Shown here: positions 52,645 through 63,412 of the stretch, in pieces
Position numbering within the stretch: the stretch's first letter is position 1
Layout of the letters: each line of letters starts with the position of its first letter
NCBI GenBank assembly: GCA_023362775.1
Contig: JALMGJ010000005.1
Span: forward strand, 41,623,463 to 41,687,462
Reading direction: 5' to 3'
Source of the DNA: Charina bottae
Lineage: Eukaryota > Chordata > Lepidosauria > Squamata > Charinaidae
DNA: 64,000 bases
Notes under the pieces: model-generated
What the model saw: the letters and a program-made list of their open reading frames with translations, nothing else
Told to the model about the DNA's origin: nothing
Database searches by the model: none
Program-made: the position numbers and the translations under genes

Positions 52645-52693
52645 CTCAGTGGAAACGTTTTGCTCCTTATCCAAGGAGCTTCTTCAGTCTGAG
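52645..52693 (-). ncRNA. hammerhead-like motif, left arm, G12 lost
   Basis: This is the minus-strand mirror of the right-arm motif at 53459-53507. The core CTGAAGA, the 7-bp stem II GCTCCTT/AAGGAGC and stem I are kept. Plus-strand T52661 makes the first base of the GAAA block an A, so the position equal to catalytic G12 is changed. It is likely inactive if the motif is a ribozyme. Confidence 0.5.
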
Positions 52694-52848
52694 CAAAGTT
52701 GGTAAGGGAATCCTAAATATGTTTCTAGGTAGCTGTGTGACCTTACACCTGGGGCTAGGTCATGGTTATATTGAGATGTTATTTTTAAGTCCTTTTATCA
52801 TCTAAAGGAGGATCGTTAAGATCACCATGCTGCTGTTGAGCTTGTGAA

Positions 52849-53367
52849 ATGGTCTTAATCTTCCTAGGCACAGAAGACAAACCTGTATATTTCAAACCCA
52901 CCAACACACTGAGACAGAGGCTTGTACACCCCAAAGATCAAACTCCAAAACACAAGAAAAGCAATGTAGTTTATGCAATCCAGTGCAGTGAGGAGTGCTC
53001 TGAACTCTACATTGGAGAAACCAAACAACTTTTGTACAGGAGGATGGCCCAACACAGGAGAAGTAACACCACAGGACCAGAGTCAGCAGTTTATCTTCAT
53101 CTAAAGGAAAAAGGACACTCATTTGAGGACATTAATGTTCACATTTTAGACAGAGAAGATAGGTGGTTTGAGAGAGGGGTCAAGGAATCCATTTATGCCA
53201 ACTTGGAAAATCCTTCCTTGAATAGAGGTGGGGGCCTCAGGCACAAACTCTCCCCCATCTTCCTGCCTGCTTTGTCTTCTGTGCCTAGGAAGATTAAGAC
53301 CATTTCACAAGCTCAACAGCAGCATGGTGATCTTAACGATCCTCCTTTAGATGATAAAAGGACTTAA
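52849..53367 (+). pseudogene. Penelope-like GIY-YIG endonuclease fragment
   Basis: The frame is open for 172 codons, but its true element-derived part begins near 52882, after the left arm. It holds YFKPTNTL, the GIY-like VVYAIQC and the YIG motif LYIGET, then the arginine-rich LYRRMAQHRR, the glutamate in GVKESIY and the asparagine in NRGGGL. These are the conserved positions of the GIY-YIG nuclease that ends canonical PLE proteins. The frame continues into the right arm and stops at 53365-53367. The RT domain that should precede it is absent, so this is a truncated copy although its own frame is intact. Confidence 0.85.
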
Positions 53368-53458
53368 AAATAACATCTCAATATAACCATGACCTAGCCC
53401 CAGGTGTAAGGTCACACAGCAACCTAGAAACATATTTAGGATTCCCTTACCAACTTTG

Positions 53459-53507
53459 CTCAGACTGAAGAAGCTCCTTGGATAAGGAGCGAAACGTTTC
53501 CACTGAG
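53459..53507 (+). ncRNA. hammerhead-ribozyme-like motif, right arm
   Basis: The order fits a minimal type I hammerhead. Stem I is CTCAG (53459-53463) with CTGAG (53503-53507). The core CTGAAGA (53465-53471) matches CUGANGA. Stem II is a perfect 7 bp, GCTCCTT (53473-53479) with AAGGAGC (53484-53490), closed by GGAT. Then come GAAA (53491-53494) and a CGTT cleavage region. The palindrome GAAACGTTTC (53491-53500) would give a stem III that only forms well in a dimer, as reported for PLE hammerheads. One extra A at 53472 lies between the core and stem II, which departs from the textbook form. Confidence 0.55.
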
Positions 53508-54081
53508 AAAATAGAAATCCAGTTGACATGATTCAAGCTACAGACAATTCCACCTGGATGACTGAGAACCTTCATAGACAACAAGGTGTATTGTTACAAC
53601 GGCTGCGAAGGCGGATGAAGGCTGCAGCAGACAAAAGGTCACCAATCGTCATGGTATCCATGCCATTGGATTAGAGCCTTTTTCTGTGAAGGTTGTGTGC
53701 TGATCGTTGTGTACCGATCTCCACACATAAAACAAATTCACGCACAGGCGTCTTCCAACCACACCAAACCCAAAACAACCAAAAGTCCCATGGCGACTGA
53801 CAAATGGCAACGGGGGAAGGACTGTGAAATCCAGAAGCTCCTAGTCATGGACCAGCACATGGGCGGTGGATACGGATTCAGTCGCCCTGACTCAAGGATC
53901 GAGGCAGTTGAGTAGTTCGGCAGCTGTATCCACGACTGAGCAGCCCTATTTAGGATCCACTCTGCTCACCCCATATGGGGAGGGGGCTAGAAAAGGTGCC
54001 CTAAACATAGTCTGCCTCATTTTCTCCCTGACTGGATTACCGCGACCAGTGGGGTCACCATCTAGCGGTCGTAAAAAACAC

Positions 54082-57000
54082 ATGAATTTTGGAACATGGA
54101 ATATACGGACACTGCAAGACAATATGGATAGTGAATGACCTGAACGTAGGACTGCCATTATTGCAAGGGAGCTGAGACGTTTTAATATCGATATAGCAGC
54201 ACTCCAAGAAACTCGAAGAGCAGGAGAAGGACAGTTGAAGGAAGAAAAAGGAGGTTATACCTTCTTTTGGAAAGGACTGCCTGAACAAGAACGACGAATA
54301 CATGGGGTAGGCTTTGCTATCAAAAACGACCTTGTGAAGCTCTTGTCAGAAGTTCCCACTGGGATTAACGAACGACTCTCAACTCTGCGAATAAAACTCG
54401 CCAAAAACCAACAGGCAACTATCCTAAGTGCTTACGCACCAACACTAGATGCAGATGAGGATATCAAGGAAAAATTTTATACCCAGCTGGACACCATCTT
54501 ATCAGAGATACCAAAGGAGGATAAAATTATCCTCCTAGGCGATTTCAATGCAAGAGTTGGGCGTGATTTTGATTTGTGGCCAGGGATCATTGGGAAAGGA
54601 GGAGTTGACAACAGCAACACAAATGGAATCTTACTTCTGACTAAATGTGCAGAGCATAACCTTGTCATTACTAACACACTCTTTCGCCAGAAAAATAAAT
54701 TTAAAACATCATGGAAGCACCCACGGTCGAAGCACTGGCATCTTTTAGATTATGTAATTGTCCGTGCTAGAGATCGCCGTGATGTACTTCTCACCAGAGC
54801 CATGACGAGCGCCGATGACTGCTGGACAGACCATCGATTAATTCGATCCACGATGGCCATAAAGATTGTCCCTCATCGTAGGCTCCAAGGAAGAAAACCA
54901 AGGCGTAAAATGAATACACTGGCCCTTCAAGATCCTATTAAACGAGCTTGCTTTCAATCAACTCTCAAGGAACATCTGCCTATGGAACTTCCTGAAAATG
55001 TTGAGGAACACTGGATTAAATTGAAGACTTCTATTATTTCAGCCTGTGAACAAACTATCGGATACCAGACTAAGAGACATCAGGACTGGTTTGATGAGAA
55101 CGATAGTGAGATTGAACATATTATTGACAAGAAAAGGAAAGCCTTCCAGATATGGCAAAAAGATATTAACTGTGCCGTTAAGAAAAAAATCTACGCCAGT
55201 GCAAAGGCAGAAGTCCAAAGAAGAACTAGAGAACTTAAGAACATATGGTGGATAAAAAAAGCCCAAGAAACCCAACATTTTGCAGATGCTCATGATGCAC
55301 GGGGCTTTTTTAATGCCATAAAGGCCATCTATGGACCAACAAACCATGGTACAAATCCCTTACGCTCAGTAGATGGTGCTAAACTTCTAAAGGACAAAGA
55401 GTCTATTGCACTGCGCTGGAAAGAGCATTACTACAATCTCCTTAATCGTCACTCTACTGTGGCTGATGAAGTCTTCTTGCAAATCCCGCAAAAACAAATA
55501 AGAAATGAGCTTGCAGTACCCCCTAGTTTGGAGGAAGTCAGTAAAGCCACTAAACAAATGAAAAATAACAAAGCTAGTGAACCTGATGGGATTCCTGCTG
55601 AAGTCTTTAAAGAAGGCGGGCCTGAACTTACACAACAACTTCATAAGCTCATCGAAAAAATCTGGATGAGGGAGGAGATTCCAGCAGACTTTAGGGATGC
55701 CATAATTATCACTCTCTTTAAAAAGGGTGATAGAACAGACTGTGGAAACTATCAAGGCATCTCCCTTCTAGCCACAGCAGGCAAAATCCTGGCAAAGATC
55801 ATTGCAAACCGTCTCCTATCTGTATCAGAAGACATCCTCACTGAAACGCAAAATGGCTTCCGCCCTTCCAGGGGAACAGTGGATATGATCTTCACTGCAC
55901 GACAGCTTCAAGAAAAATGCAAGGAGCAAAACCGCCCTCTGTACATGGCGTTTATTGATCTGACTAAAGCTTTTGATACTGTAAATCGTACTGCTCTCTG
56001 GACCATCCTTCTGAAAATCGGATGCCCTGATAAATTTGTGAACATCTTGCGGTTACTCCATGACAACATGATGGCTACAATCCTGAATAACAGTGGCTCT
56101 CAAAGCGATCCATTTAAAGTGGAATCCGGCGTTAAACAGGGATGTGTTACTGCTCCAACCTTATTCGCTATCTTCATCGCTATGATTATGCACCTTGTTG
56201 AAGAGAAACTTCCTACTCGTGTAGAAATTATATATCGAACAGATGGAAAGCTTTTTAATCTTAGTAGGCTGAAAGCAAAAAATAAGGTAATTGCAACTTC
56301 TGTTATAGAACTTCAATATGCTGATGATAACGTAGTCTGTGCACACTCCGAGGAAGATCTTCAAACTATCCTAAACATCTTTGCAGAAGCATATGAAAAA
56401 CTCGGCCTCTCGATTAACATTAAAAAAACCAAAGTGCTTTACCAGCAAGTTCGAACCAATCCCTCTGCAATCCAGCTTAAAGGTGTGTCACTAGAAAATG
56501 TCGATCACTTTTCTTATCTCGGCAGCCATCTATCTACAAAAGCCGACATCGACGCTGAAATTCAGCATCGCCTGAGCTCTGCGAGTGTAGCTTTCTCCCG
56601 AATGAAGCGTAGGGTGTTTGAGGATCGGGACATTCGCAGAGAGACCAAAATGCTTGTTTACAAAGCCATTGTACTACCAACCCTTCTGTACGCCTGTGAA
56701 ACATGGACCCTCTACAAACGCCACCTCCAACTTCTTGAAAGATTCCATCAACGCTGCCTCCGAAAAATTCTGCAAATTACTTGGGAAGATAGGCGGACTA
56801 ATGTTAGCGTATTAGAAGAAGCGAAAACCACCAGCATTGAAACAATGATCATCCAACATCAACTTCGCTGGACCGGTCATGTTGTTCGAATGCCTGACCA
56901 TCGTCTTCCAAAGCAGCTACTTTACTCCCAACTTAAGAATGGAAAACGGAATATTGGTGGACAGCAAAAGAGATTCAAAGATACTCTCAAAGCTAATTTA

Positions 57001-57258
57001 AAAAAATATAATATCAGCATTGAGAACTGGGAAGCCCTAACACATGAGCGTTTCAATTGGAGGTCATCCTTTATTAATGGCGCTATGGACTTTGAAGAAG
57101 CACGAGTACAGGGCGAAAAGAAGAAAAGAGCTAAAAGGAAGGCACGTCAGGCAAACCCTCATCATGACCGTCTCCCACCTGGAAACCTATGCCCTCACTA
57201 TGGGAGGTTGTGCGGATCCAGAATTGGCCTTTATAGCCACTTACGGATCCACCGTTAA
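54082..57258 (+). pseudogene. LINE endonuclease-reverse transcriptase ORF, one in-frame stop
   Basis: The frame from ATG 54082 to the TAA at 57256-57258 is 1058 codons with a single TGA at codon 19 (54136-54138). The AP-type endonuclease includes MNFGTWNIRTL, ALQETR (about 41-46), GDFNARVGR (about 153-161) and WTDHRL. The RT includes NNKASEPDGIPAEVFK, NYQGISLL, AFIDLTKAFDTVN and the active site QYADDN (YADD at 56317-56328), followed by the thumb block ACETWTLYKRHLQLLERFHQRCLR. The end has a CPHYGRLCGSRIGLYSHLRIH finger. Its second metal-ligand position is Tyr (57199-57201) where relatives, as I remember them, have Cys. Both lesions look recent. Confidence 0.88.
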
Positions 57259-57447
57259 CATTTTACCTTTGGAAGACAATCTTACTCGGCTACGAGTGAT
57301 CGCCAATGGCATACCATTGTTGTACAGTGTTCTCCTGGTGGTGGTCTCATGAATACTGACTTTTGCCAATACAAGGGAGGCCTTTAGTTCCTTAGATGTT
57401 ACCCTGGGGTTCCTTGATACCTCCCGGAGGATTGCACACCTTGCTCT

Positions 57448-57663
57448 TCATGTGATCTTGGTTGGTTGACCACTCCTGGGGAGGGTAACGGTGATGAATT
57501 GCCTCCATTTGTACACAATCTGCCTGACAGATGAGACTGTCTGAGACTGGTGGAGTCCAAACTCTTTGGAAATAGTTTTGTAACCTTTTCCAGGCTGCAG
57601 CATCAACAACTGGTTTTCAGAGGTCCTCAGAAATCTCCTTCGTTCCATGACACACTTCCACAT
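57448..57663 (-). pseudogene. Tc1-like transposase, N-terminal DNA-binding part
   Basis: The 71-codon minus-strand frame includes GYKTISKEFGLHQSQTVSSV, then RQIVYKWRQF and LPRSGQPTKI, the paired helix-turn-helix and GRP(S/P) linker typical of Tc1 transposases. It is the missing N-terminus of the catalytic part at 51818-52403, separated from it by the LINE at 52410-57308. Confidence 0.85.
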
Positions 57664-57718
57664 ACCTGTATTGTGAAGATAAGACTATGATAGTGGATAC
57701 CCAGAATTCTGTTCTTTC

Positions 57719-59834
57719 TTTCTTTTTTTTCCATAAGTTTTATTAATTTTTAAAATACACATTAAAAGCTAATACAAAAGAAAAGAAATAGAAATACAAA
57801 GTAAGAAAAGGGAAAAGAAAAAGTGAAGTCAAAAAATAACAAACAAGAAAAATATAGAAAATAGATGTCCTCCAATTTATCCTTGAACTTTAAGTACAAC
57901 AATTAACTTTAAATGTTAGTCCTTAATACAATACACAGAAACTTTTCTTTGTCATATACCCTTTGATTTCTATAATCCAATCTTCTGTTCTTCATATAGG
58001 TTTCGCCTTTCTTGATATCTTCCAACAATCCATCTCTGGTTTCTACTCCTTAGAATAGTAATCAAATGTTCATTGTTGCATCAATTAAATGTTTTCCATT
58101 TGCTCTTTCCATTTTTACATCTATATTTATATCTTCAATAAAGTCCAATTAGTATAACAAATAAAGGCCTTATCTACGTCTAATAAAATACAGTATATTC
58201 TGTTCATGTTATGACTATATATTCCATTAATACATAATCTGACATATTACATAACATAATACATAATATAGCAAAAATACAAAACCTAACATAACATATA
58301 ACCTAATACATACAACATATTCTTGTAATAATCTACATTCTAATTCCATCTCATCATCTCATTGTCTTCTCATAAATGTGTCTCCAGAAAGAGTAATATA
58401 TAATATCAACATATTTATTTATAATCTTGTATCTTACACTTAAAATATCATGTTTTTATGCATCTGTAAATTTCTCATATCTGTGCTTACTCTGTGTACA
58501 ATACCAAATCCGCATTTTCATTCACCTTGCATTCCAAATCAATATCAATAAATCTCCTGTTTAGGTTATGCCAATATCACAATATGCAACTTGTTTATTT
58601 CTGTAACTCATGTGGGATATCAAAATGTTTATTTTGCCATATCTATCAATTTGCATATTAAAATCTTCCTGTCTCAGCTGCCACAATGTATTTATGCCCA
58701 AACATTTAATAGACCACTTCCTGTAAAATATCATAATCTTCTTCTGTACCAATACATTCAAAGTCCTCTTTCCCTGTTTCTCTACTGGTTCGAAAGGTCT
58801 TTCCTCTGTTTCTAAATCTGTCCCTTGTATCTTCTGTTCCTGAGCCACCAAAACTATTAATATACGTTCTATGGATTTCTTAATTTGCAAAAAATTTTTG
58901 CTGGTTTCTTCCTTAAAATCCTGAAGTACTGTGAGAAAGGCCATTATTTGTTGTTCAAAGCGTAATCAACTGCCGTAGTCAAAACAAAAAATTTTCTCAG
59001 GGAGCAAGGAACAGCTGTTCTATTATTTATCAATAATGTCTATTTCTTTAAGTGAGAAAAGCTTTTAAAGTAAGAGATGAAAAAATTCCACAGAGCAGTA
59101 TTTCAAACAGTTTGTAAAAGGAAAGATGAAAATATATTCCAAATGAAAGATAGTCCTTTCTAAAAAAAATAGAAAAAGAAAAAAAAAAGGTAGAGAGGCA
59201 CACATTCTCTATACTTTATTCTTTATTCTTCTTTATTCTTCAGGCTGCAAGCTGCTTAACCCAAACAAACAATTTCTCAAAAGTCAGTTAGTTTGTCGAG
59301 TGAGAAATACCAACAAAGTCTCTTAAGTCCCAATTTCTCTGATACAAAAGAAAGGCAGAAAAATACAAAACTTGTTCACTATGTTGCCAAAATAAAATCT
59401 ATCAAACTTCCACCAAAATTAATTATAGCAAAGAAAACACAAAATTAGCCAACATTTTGAACGAAGTCCAAAGATAAATTTTAGAATAATAAAAATGTAC
59501 TAATCTAAAAAAGAAAACTAATATAAGGTGGTCTAAAAGCTGGCTGTCACTCTTGTGTCTCCCAAGAGACTTACGTTCTCTGCAGAGCTAGAATCCTCTT
59601 TCGGCCATTTCATTGCATCCACCCCCCGTTCTTCTCCGCGGTGGAAACAACAAAGAAAAACAGGAGTGTGCAATTACAATGGCTCTGTGAGCAATCTTCT
59701 GGTTCCCCCTTCTCCAGGGGGAAACTTCAGTGGTCTGTAGACCCCTGCAAACAAGATAGAAAGTTAGCCAGGTCTCAGAGCTCAGAGCTCTGAGAAACTC
59801 TGACTTGTCGAGTTGCCAGCCAGGCTTGGAGTGT
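57719..59834 (-). mobile_element. L1-like element lacking ORF2
   Basis: An 18-bp duplication CCAGAATTCTGTTCTTTC (57701-57718 and 59835-59852) brackets it inside the Tc1 element. On the minus strand it starts with a GC-rich leader (59834 down to about 59550). AT-rich sequence follows, with a frame at 58944-58561 holding a coiled-coil-like start (DFKEETSKNFLQIKKSIERI). It ends in an A-rich 3' UTR, AATTAATAAAACTTATGG and a poly(A) tract. I see no RT or endonuclease motif. It may be an internally deleted L1 or a HAL1-like element that keeps only an ORF1 remnant. Confidence 0.7.
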
Positions 59835-60160
59835 CCAGAATTCTGTTCTTTCAATAAGGCAGGACCTCCCCCACTCACACCTGATTATCCCATTGATTGA
59901 AACACCTGGCTCTAATTTCCCCTTCAAATGAACTGATAATCCTAGAGGTTCACATACTTTTGCCACACATAAATATGTAGCTTTGGATCATTTTTTTCAA
60001 TAAATCAATGAACAGTATAATGTTTTTGACTCATTTGTTTATTTGGGTTGTCTTTATCTAGTTTTAGGACTTGTGTGGAGAACAGATCACATTTTAGGTC
60101 ATATTTATGCAGAAATATTGAAGATTCAAAAGGATTCACAAACTTTTAAGCATCACTGTA

Positions 60161-61435
60161 CACTGCTCCACTCACTAGTTCCATCACTCACTCACTCAGT
60201 CCTTGAAAGATTCAATGGGAAGCAATCTGAAAAGCTTGCCCATCATTGTAATGAGAATACCTGTTCAGCCTGAATATAAAAACAAGACAAATCATTATAT
60301 AACTATTGCAATGTTGCAATAAAAGCCACTACTCTTTTTTGCATATGTATGTAATGATAGACATGATCTTAAAGTGCCTTCTTCCAACACATTTAATGGA
60401 CCATCTTTGAATATATGAATTTGCTTTAAATGGAGATTCAAACACACCACCTAGCCAAGATGCCATTTTATTTGCTGAGCAAGTTGCATGAATTCAGCTA
60501 CTGTAATTTATCCAACAACCAAAGTTAAATCATAGCTTAGCAGGATGTGTGAGTGCAGCTAATGAGTTTATTTAGATCATTATAGGCTACTCCAGTATTT
60601 TCAAATACTATTTTATTATATTCCTCCCCATTCTTTCCTTTGTTCCTTTGACCCCAATATCTACAACTGTCAAAACTGCCCTCCCTGAAATATCTTCATC
60701 TGTTGCTGATCTTTATGTTTGCAACTGCTATGCTTGCAAAATATTAATTCCTTTACTTCCTTCATATCTATGTTTTCTGAGAAAATTTTGACACAATTGG
60801 TTAGTTTCCGTTAACTGGTGCAACTAAACCTAAGTACCTGTAAGTGAGGCAATGCATTTTCTTTCCTTGTTTACCACTTCAACCTTTCCCCCCTTTTTCA
60901 GCTTAAAGAAGATATTTTCCATAACACTTATGGTTCCATGCATGCTGCTGGAATTAAACAAAATACTTTATGAAACAGCTTGATTAAATTCTGGTGCTCT
61001 ATTCTCAGTGACTACCAGCCATAAATATAGTTAATAGGGCTGGGGCTGTGACTATATATGCACAATTATCCATTCTAGTCATTTTGGATCTGGGTGTACA
61101 GCAAGAAGTAGTACCATCAACCAGGCATAGTGTGCTTATCCTTTAGCTAAAAACATAGCCATCTGCAGAACTATTGAATGGTTCTCCCTTTCTCTTTCCA
61201 AATATAATGCACCATTACTGAGATAGCAAACAGGGACAATAACAGAAGCATAATTACCTTGAAGAATGTATTTTTATGCCATACCATCAAACTTCTGTCC
61301 CTGAGGACTAGGAGCAAGACTCAGAACTATACAGTAGTGCTCTTTGAAATAAAGCACTTTCCTTTTTAAAATTGCTTACGTTTTGCTGATCTGGCTTCAG
61401 TGAGTACCATAAATATACAGAGAACATGTTAGGGA
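60161..61435. other. intergenic between MORN4 and HOGA1
   Basis: AT-rich, no gene or clear repeat seen. Confidence 0.45.
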
Positions 61436-61511
61436 TAGATTGTAATGGAGAAAATCTATCTATGTGGTTGCTAGAAGTAAAAAGCAACTTGATGGCACAT
61501 AATCAATCAAT
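61436..61511 (+). mobile_element. BovB LINE 3' tail only
   Basis: AATGGAGAAAATCTATCTATG, then GGTTGCTAGAAGTAAAAAGC and AACTTGATGGCACATAATCAATCAATC match the tails of the two larger BovB fragments. Confidence 0.75.
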
Positions 61512-61917
61512 CACCAATCGTATATTCTTATATACCTCAAGAATGTTCAGCAGACCATGTAACCGTTCAACAAATTCAATTTACTATACAGGAGGTAGTG
61601 GTGCAAATGGTATTTTGGCCTAGTAAATCACAAAAATGAACTAGATGCCATCCTTTACATAGGACCATTAAGATTACATATATCTTTGATTTTTGAACCC
61701 AGAGAATTAGCCTTTCACCATTCTATGATTCCAGAACTGGTCAGGGTATAGGAAAATGCTGAAGAGAATAGAATATAGTTAGAATATAGAATATAGAGAT
61801 AAGTGTGCCATGTAAGAATAGAGAGATTCCAAGTGGGAAAGGAATGTTGGGCTTCTAGTCAACCATGAGATGCAGATGCAGCATTTTCTCTGAAACCTGA
61901 AGCTCCATTCTGAAGAT

Positions 61918-61923
61918 TTTATT
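61918..61923 (-). terminator. HOGA1: HOGA1 poly(A) signal candidate
   Basis: TTTATT on the plus strand reads AATAAA on the minus strand, about 155 bp after the HOGA1 stop codon. Confidence 0.45.
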
Positions 61924-62076
61924 CCCCTATTTTGTTGCTATAGCAATGCTCCAGTAAGTACACTATGAGTTGAATGAGCTGTATTTAAGTAAATTGCAAG
62001 ACATGTGAGCTTTTCCCAATTAGAAAGTAATTGCCTGCAGCAAGGTTCCAGGCATCGCTTAAAACTGCTTTGTCCT

Positions 62077-63412
62077 TCAGAGCCAGCCATTGGAGGTGAA
62101 ATCATGGCGTAGTTCCATTACTTGCATCTCAGTTAATGGGAGTAAGGGGGCACGGCAGAAGCCTCCCTTATAACCAAACCACTCCATGGCCTGCTTGAGA
62201 CCTGGGACCCCAAATTTACGGGTGACCTGTTGGAATACAAATAATATAAAATTCTAAAAGCTGCCACCTGACTAACATTGCAGAATAACTCTGTACAAAT
62301 TTCTTTTCATGCAAACACCATTCTGATACATCTTACAGACTGTGGCACTGATCAAAGACTTGTACCATCTAGGTACTGGTAATGACACACAATTATTTAT
62401 CTGCAATTTTCCCTAAACCTAGGCAAGGAAGTCATGTATGCATCATTTTGCATCAAAAACATCAGAATTTTGAGTCAGTGTAGACTCCTTGGAACAACGT
62501 AGATTATTGTCTTGGAGCAAGTGGCTAATTTTTACTTAGGTAACATAAGATCTAGAATTAGTACTAATCCAATCCTAATTCAGGCCAATGGATAAAAAAT
62601 TACATTTTCCTCTACTTTGACTGACAGATGCTTTTGCAACTCTTGGGCAGGGTTCATTTCCAATGTTTCTGCCCAACGTCATTCAACCAGAGACATCACA
62701 AATTTATTCTGATACCCTAGACACAGAAAGCACCTTTCTACCACTGATCTATGGAAAACAGAGGGACTGGGAAAATTAGCAAAGGAATTACAAGCCCTGG
62801 ATAACTGTCTGAGAGTATTAATTGGGTCTGAAATTAATCTGAAAGCAGTATTTCAACATTCATAACTGCAACAGTTTTTTGGGGGAGGGGCACATATTTT
62901 GGAAACATACCATGTGAATGAAACACAGGTTTTTTGGAGGAGAATCAAAAATGTTGTGAGCTTTGCCTCTAAATTTGTTTTTTCAAAAAGCAAAATATAA
63001 AATTTAAACGTGGTAAGTTCAAAACTATTGAAATGGAGGCAGGAGTCCAGTGGACAATGATTTGTCATTGTATTTGATAGTACAGGGCACAGAGCCTCCA
63101 GTTCAAAGAAGATTATTTTGCCAAGTGGATAGGATTGGACTTCAGACTGTTTCCTGGCTGCAGGAATGCCACAAAAATGTTGTTTTTTCCCTAGTCTAAC
63201 CCTTCTTTCCCATATCTTGCCAAGGAGGATAGCTCCACCCTAGAATCTTGAATCTTAGAAAAGTTGAAGGGCTCTTACTGCAATGTTTGGCTCAATCAAT
63301 CGGTGCTGCAGTTCACGGGCTTCATCCCAATTTCCAGCATGGCAAAGATGCTCAAGCTGACAGACAGGACTGCCTAGCACATTGGCAAGGGCACAGACTC
63401 CTCCTGTAGCAC
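62077..63412 (-). CDS. HOGA1: 4-hydroxy-2-oxoglutarate aldolase, mitochondrial (last two exons, partial)
   Basis: The last two coding exons lie at 63279-63412 and 62077-62226; the rest of the gene is beyond the right edge. The first ends …RLIEPNIA before GTAAGA, the second begins [19 protein letters not shown] after CAACAG, in phase. The upstream exon starts in phase 1 with (G)[13 protein letters not shown], the family's [13 protein letters not shown] block. The C-terminus CRAPLLPL…DFTSNGWL matches the human enzyme end almost exactly. HOGA1 splits 4-hydroxy-2-oxoglutarate to glyoxylate and pyruvate in mitochondria, the last step of hydroxyproline breakdown. The Schiff-base lysine and N-terminal targeting peptide are in exons outside the window. 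It is tail to tail with MORN4, as in human. Confidence 0.94.

Larger units (their letters stand above)
52609..53579 (+). mobile_element. Penelope-like element with 273-bp inverted arms
   Basis: A 15-bp duplication AACAAGGTGTATTGT (52594-52608 and 53580-53594) brackets a 971-bp insertion in the LINE 5' region. It consists of a left arm (52609-52881), a 389-bp middle and a right arm (53271-53543). The right arm is the inverted copy of the left at about 99% identity (I count two differences), and a 36-bp tail follows. The middle plus the right arm read as the normal 3' end of a PLE, ending in a GIY-YIG endonuclease. The left arm is an extra inverted copy of the 3' end. No RT domain remains. Confidence 0.88.
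52410..57308 (+). mobile_element. 4.9-kb APE-type non-LTR retrotransposon, near full length
   Basis: A 10-bp duplication GCATACCATT (52400-52409 and 57309-57318) brackets the element within the Tc1 transposase gene. The 5' region (52410-54081) is itself interrupted by a Penelope-like element; without that it is about 0.7 kb. One long frame encodes endonuclease and reverse transcriptase. The 3' UTR is only about 50 bp (…CTTACTCGGCTACGAGTGATCGCC). The protein type, with NYQGISLLATAGKILAKI and a C-terminal SRIGLYSHLRIH finger, is frequent in fish and reptile genomes. I do not assign a clade with certainty. Confidence 0.88.
51489..60158 (-). mobile_element. Tc1-like DNA transposon broken by two nested retrotransposons
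   Basis: The outer ends are CAGTGGTGCTTAAAGG (51489) and its inverted form …TTTAAGCATCACTG (ending 60158), each next to TA (51487-51488 and 60159-60160), the Tc1 target duplication. The terminal inverted repeats are about 215 bp (51489-51707 and 59946-60158) and have an IR/DR layout: an outer GTTTGTGAACCC and an inner GTATGTGAACCT direct repeat in each. Transposase pieces lie on the minus strand at 57448-57663 and 51818-52403. Removing the insertions 52410-57308 and 57719-59834 would leave about 1.6 kb, the normal Tc1 size. Confidence 0.9.

Noticed and set aside
52623..53529. Two nearly identical 60-codon frames on opposite strands
   Set aside because: They are the same non-coding arm sequence of the Penelope-like element in inverted positions, not duplicated genes.
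58591..58815. Plus-strand frame inside the L1-like insertion
   Set aside because: It is antisense to the element's ORF1-like region and shows no protein family.
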